A stretch of DNA of 6,898 bases from an uncultured Clostridia bacterium (GTDB taxonomy: Bacteria; Bacillota; Clostridia; Oscillospirales; Ruminococcaceae). Location: contig CAMYUO010000099.1 in the NCBI GenBank assembly GCA_947302065.1, positions 1 to 6,898 of the forward strand, read 5' to 3'. Position 1 is the stretch's first letter. Each line of letters begins with the position of its first letter. This document shows, in pieces, positions 5,905 to 6,898 of this stretch. The translations under genes were made by a program, and so were the position numbers. Below the pieces are notes generated by a model. The model had not been told where the DNA came from and made no database searches. It saw only the letters and a program-made list of their open reading frames with translations.

Positions 5905-6411
5905 CTATCGAATAGCCGAGGTGAAGTCTGCGACGAGGACGATATTGAGCTTATCGGTATCCTCGCATTTTTTATTGACGCTTACGCTGTAATCGGTGAC
6001 TCTGATATTGCGTGCGTTTATGCCGCCGTAGACACAGGTCAGCACGGCGCAGGCGGTGACTATCGAGCCGATAGTTACGGTTCCCCCGCGGGAAAAGAGC
6101 TTTGTATTTTTGAGCTTGGTATGCTTTGCGATGATACGCAGCAGTTCAAAGACTCCGACTGCGATAGCGCTGTAGATGAGCACACCCAGCCAATAGGTCG
6201 AGACACGTCTGACGATGACGGCGAAATCGCTTTTCGGCAGAAAGAACGCCAGTATCGGTGAAAGTGCCAATGCGATATACACCACGGTGAACGGTATTTT
6301 TACACGTTTCCACGCAAGCCTGTGGTTGCAGTGCTTGAGCCAGTGGAAAAAGCGAACGAGCATATATATAACTGCTGCAAGATACAGCGGAAATAAAAAC
6401 AAGAATATCAT
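5905..6411 (-). CDS. Membrane domain of the broken metallophosphoesterase
   Basis: A 168-residue fragment with four hydrophobic segments at about residues 2-21, 40-58, 73-93 and 111-130. It then has a linker and the first core beta strand LNIVLVAD of the phosphoesterase, ending in six frameshifted residues. I place the start at ATG 6411, preceded by GGAGG with nine bases of spacing. An in-frame TTG at 6444 overlaps the promoter -10 element and cannot be in the transcript. If translated alone it would be a small membrane protein without enzymatic function. It is the first gene of the three-gene unit, so early termination here could reduce expression of the receptor and lipoprotein downstream. 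Confidence 0.8.
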   Translation of the reverse strand: MIFLFLFPLYLAAVIYMLVRFFHWLKHCNHRLAWKRVKIPFTVVYIALALSPILAFFLPKSDFAVIVRRVSTYWLGVLIYSAIAVGVFELLRIIAKHTKLKNTKLFSRGGTVTIGSIVTACAVLTCVYGGINARNIRVTDYSVSVNKKCEDTDKLNIVLVADFTSAIR

Positions 6412-6435
6412 TCCAAGATTCCTCCATACACAATC

Positions 6436-6464
6436 ATTATACAATATTCGTCAAAAAAAATCAA
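6436..6464 (-). promoter_or_regulatory. Sigma-A promoter of the phosphoesterase-receptor-lipoprotein operon
   Basis: The -35 TTGATT (6464-6459) and -10 TATAAT (6441-6436) have 17-base spacing. The spacer begins with a run of T (8-base T tract including two bases of the -35). The predicted 5' leader is only about 20 bases and contains GGAGG before ATG 6411. No operator-like dyad is evident. Confidence 0.82.
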
Positions 6465-6508
6465 CCACATTGTATTGAACAAATACAATAATAACAGGTT
6501 TTTCGCCG

Positions 6509-6726
6509 AGCCTTTTCTCGTAAAAAAGGCTTGCGGGTCAAGGGCGGCGCCCTTGTCGCTGACCGCAGTCAGCGAAATCTCTTTGCCTCGCGCGCTCCGC
6601 ATGGGGTGAATTGAAAAACAGTCCTGTGGACTGTTTTTCAAGAGGGGACTGCCCTGCAAGAGAGGGCGTCCCCTTACCCTGTGGTAACGTCGGCGTTCTC
6701 AATCCGCACGCGGAAGGGCGGATTGA
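6509..6726. repeat. Palindrome-dense intergenic element with seven inverted repeats
   Basis: About 218 bases between rplQ and the next operon consist mostly of inverted repeats. They are 6509-6516/6524-6531 (8 bp), 6539-6545/6549-6555 (7 bp), 6556-6563/6568-6575 (8 bp, CGCA loop), 6611-6624/6628-6641 (14 bp perfect, TGT loop), 6643-6655/6663-6674 (12 bp with one bulged T), 6674-6678/6683-6687 (5 bp) and 6699-6707/6718-6726 (9 bp). The second and third abut, and the fourth and fifth are one base apart. Frames open across it (for example 6538-6747 minus) are low-complexity translations of palindromes with no family resemblance. The modular layout suggests a dispersed intergenic repeat or a small non-autonomous element; a structured RNA is also possible. 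I see no transposase or clear target-site duplication. Confidence 0.75.
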
Positions 6727-6750
6727 ATAGTATAAACGGGAAACCAAAAT

Positions 6751-6779
6751 AAAAAAAGGAGTCTCGGTGTGAGACTCCT
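6751..6779 (-). terminator. Intrinsic terminator of rplQ
   Basis: A perfect 9-bp stem AGGAGTCTC/GAGACTCCT with a 5-base loop (6766-6770) is followed on the minus strand by six further U (6756-6751). It lies 15 bases after the L17 stop codon and closes the ribosomal-protein operon before the palindromic block. Confidence 0.95.
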
Positions 6780-6794
6780 CTTTGGTGTATGATA

Positions 6795-6898
6795 TTAAAC
6801 CAACTTAATAATAGCCATTTCTGCAGCGTCGCCACGGCGTGGTCCGATCTTGATGATCTGTGTGTATCCGCCCTGACGTCCGTCGTATGACGGTGCGA
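6795..6898 (-). CDS. rplQ: 50S ribosomal protein L17, C-terminal 33 residues (5' end outside window)
   Basis: The visible tail reads [16 protein letters not shown], then [17 protein letters not shown] and TAA (6797-6795). The block [25 protein letters not shown] is the highly conserved C-terminus of bacterial L17, a structural protein of the large subunit near the exit tunnel. In Firmicutes, rplQ is normally the last gene of the alpha operon after rpoA, which agrees with the terminator immediately downstream. The gene is cut by the window edge, not by mutation. Confidence 0.96.
   Translation of the reverse strand, partial: APSYDGRQGGYTQIIKIGPRRGDAAEMAIIKLV

Larger units (their letters stand above)
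5222..6411 (-). pseudogene. Membrane-anchored metallophosphoesterase gene interrupted by a one-base deletion
   Basis: Two adjoining reading frames together make one calcineurin-like phosphoesterase of the YkuE/YaeI type preceded by four membrane helices, about 396 residues if repaired. The upstream frame is in register up to GAC at 5928-5926 (Asp162 in LNIVLVAD). Only two bases (5925-5924) separate this from CAC at 5923-5921, which begins HLGYSIGVHHM in the other frame. One extra base would restore the family motif D-x-H-L-G, the first metal-binding site. As read, the upstream frame stops at TAG (5907-5905). Everything else looks intact and the gene keeps its promoter, so this is either a very recent mutation or a base-call or assembly error. 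The deposited gene may appear as two hypothetical pieces. Confidence 0.85.

Noticed and set aside
5902..5930. Programmed frameshift in the phosphoesterase
   Set aside because: No slippery heptamer, internal Shine-Dalgarno-like stimulator or obvious downstream pseudoknot is visible, and the break falls inside a catalytic motif. Mutation or sequencing error is more likely.
6509..6726. CRISPR array
   Set aside because: The repeats are inverted pairs of different sequence and length, not identical direct repeats with regular spacers, and no cas genes are present.
6538..6747. Short minus-strand open frames inside the palindromic block (also 6408-6659)
   Set aside because: They translate inverted repeats, lack ribosome sites, and overlap the rplQ terminator or the operon promoter.

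Overview
The window looks like a chromosomal segment from a Clostridia-class Firmicute. A Ruminococcus-like gut member of the Oscillospiraceae is my best guess, from protein style, strong AGGAGG-type ribosome binding sites and a T-box leader; no 16S or other decisive marker is present. Every gene I accept lies on the minus strand, so transcription runs from right (high coordinates) to left.

Right edge (6750-6898): the C-terminal 33 residues of ribosomal protein L17 (rplQ), followed by a textbook intrinsic terminator. Next comes a palindrome-dense intergenic block (about 6509-6726) containing seven inverted repeats. It has no convincing gene and looks like a dispersed intergenic repeat element.

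Middle (2413-6464): a sigma-A promoter (TTGATT-17-TATAAT) drives a compact three-gene unit. The first gene is a four-helix membrane metallophosphoesterase, broken by a one-base deletion inside its first metal-binding motif. The second is a two-helix membrane receptor with an extracytoplasmic domain and a GGDEF-fold domain whose catalytic positions are mostly substituted. The third is a solute-binding lipoprotein that starts at GTG. No ABC permease or ATPase lies nearby, so the lipoprotein may serve as a sensing partner of the receptor rather than as a transport component. This is inference.

Left (1-2395): a consensus promoter (TTGACA-17-TATAAT) starts 18 bases after the lipoprotein gene and transcribes a leader of about 310 nt. 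I read this as a T-box riboswitch: AGAG bulge, GGUCGGUGCGA apical loop, UGGU T-box bulge, GNRA-looped terminator. The likely specifier is AUC (isoleucine). It controls ilvA (ACT-domain threonine ammonia-lyase), a 119-residue protein of unknown function, and ridA, which are packed with gaps of 2 and 6 bases. IlvA makes the reactive enamine/imine that RidA hydrolyses on the way to isoleucine, so the T-box switches the producer and its clean-up enzyme together. A hairpin at 25-54 ends this operon.

The points most worth following are the degenerate GGDEF receptor with its orphan lipoprotein, the frameshift in the phosphoesterase motif, the unknown gene wedged between ilvA and ridA, and the palindromic block.
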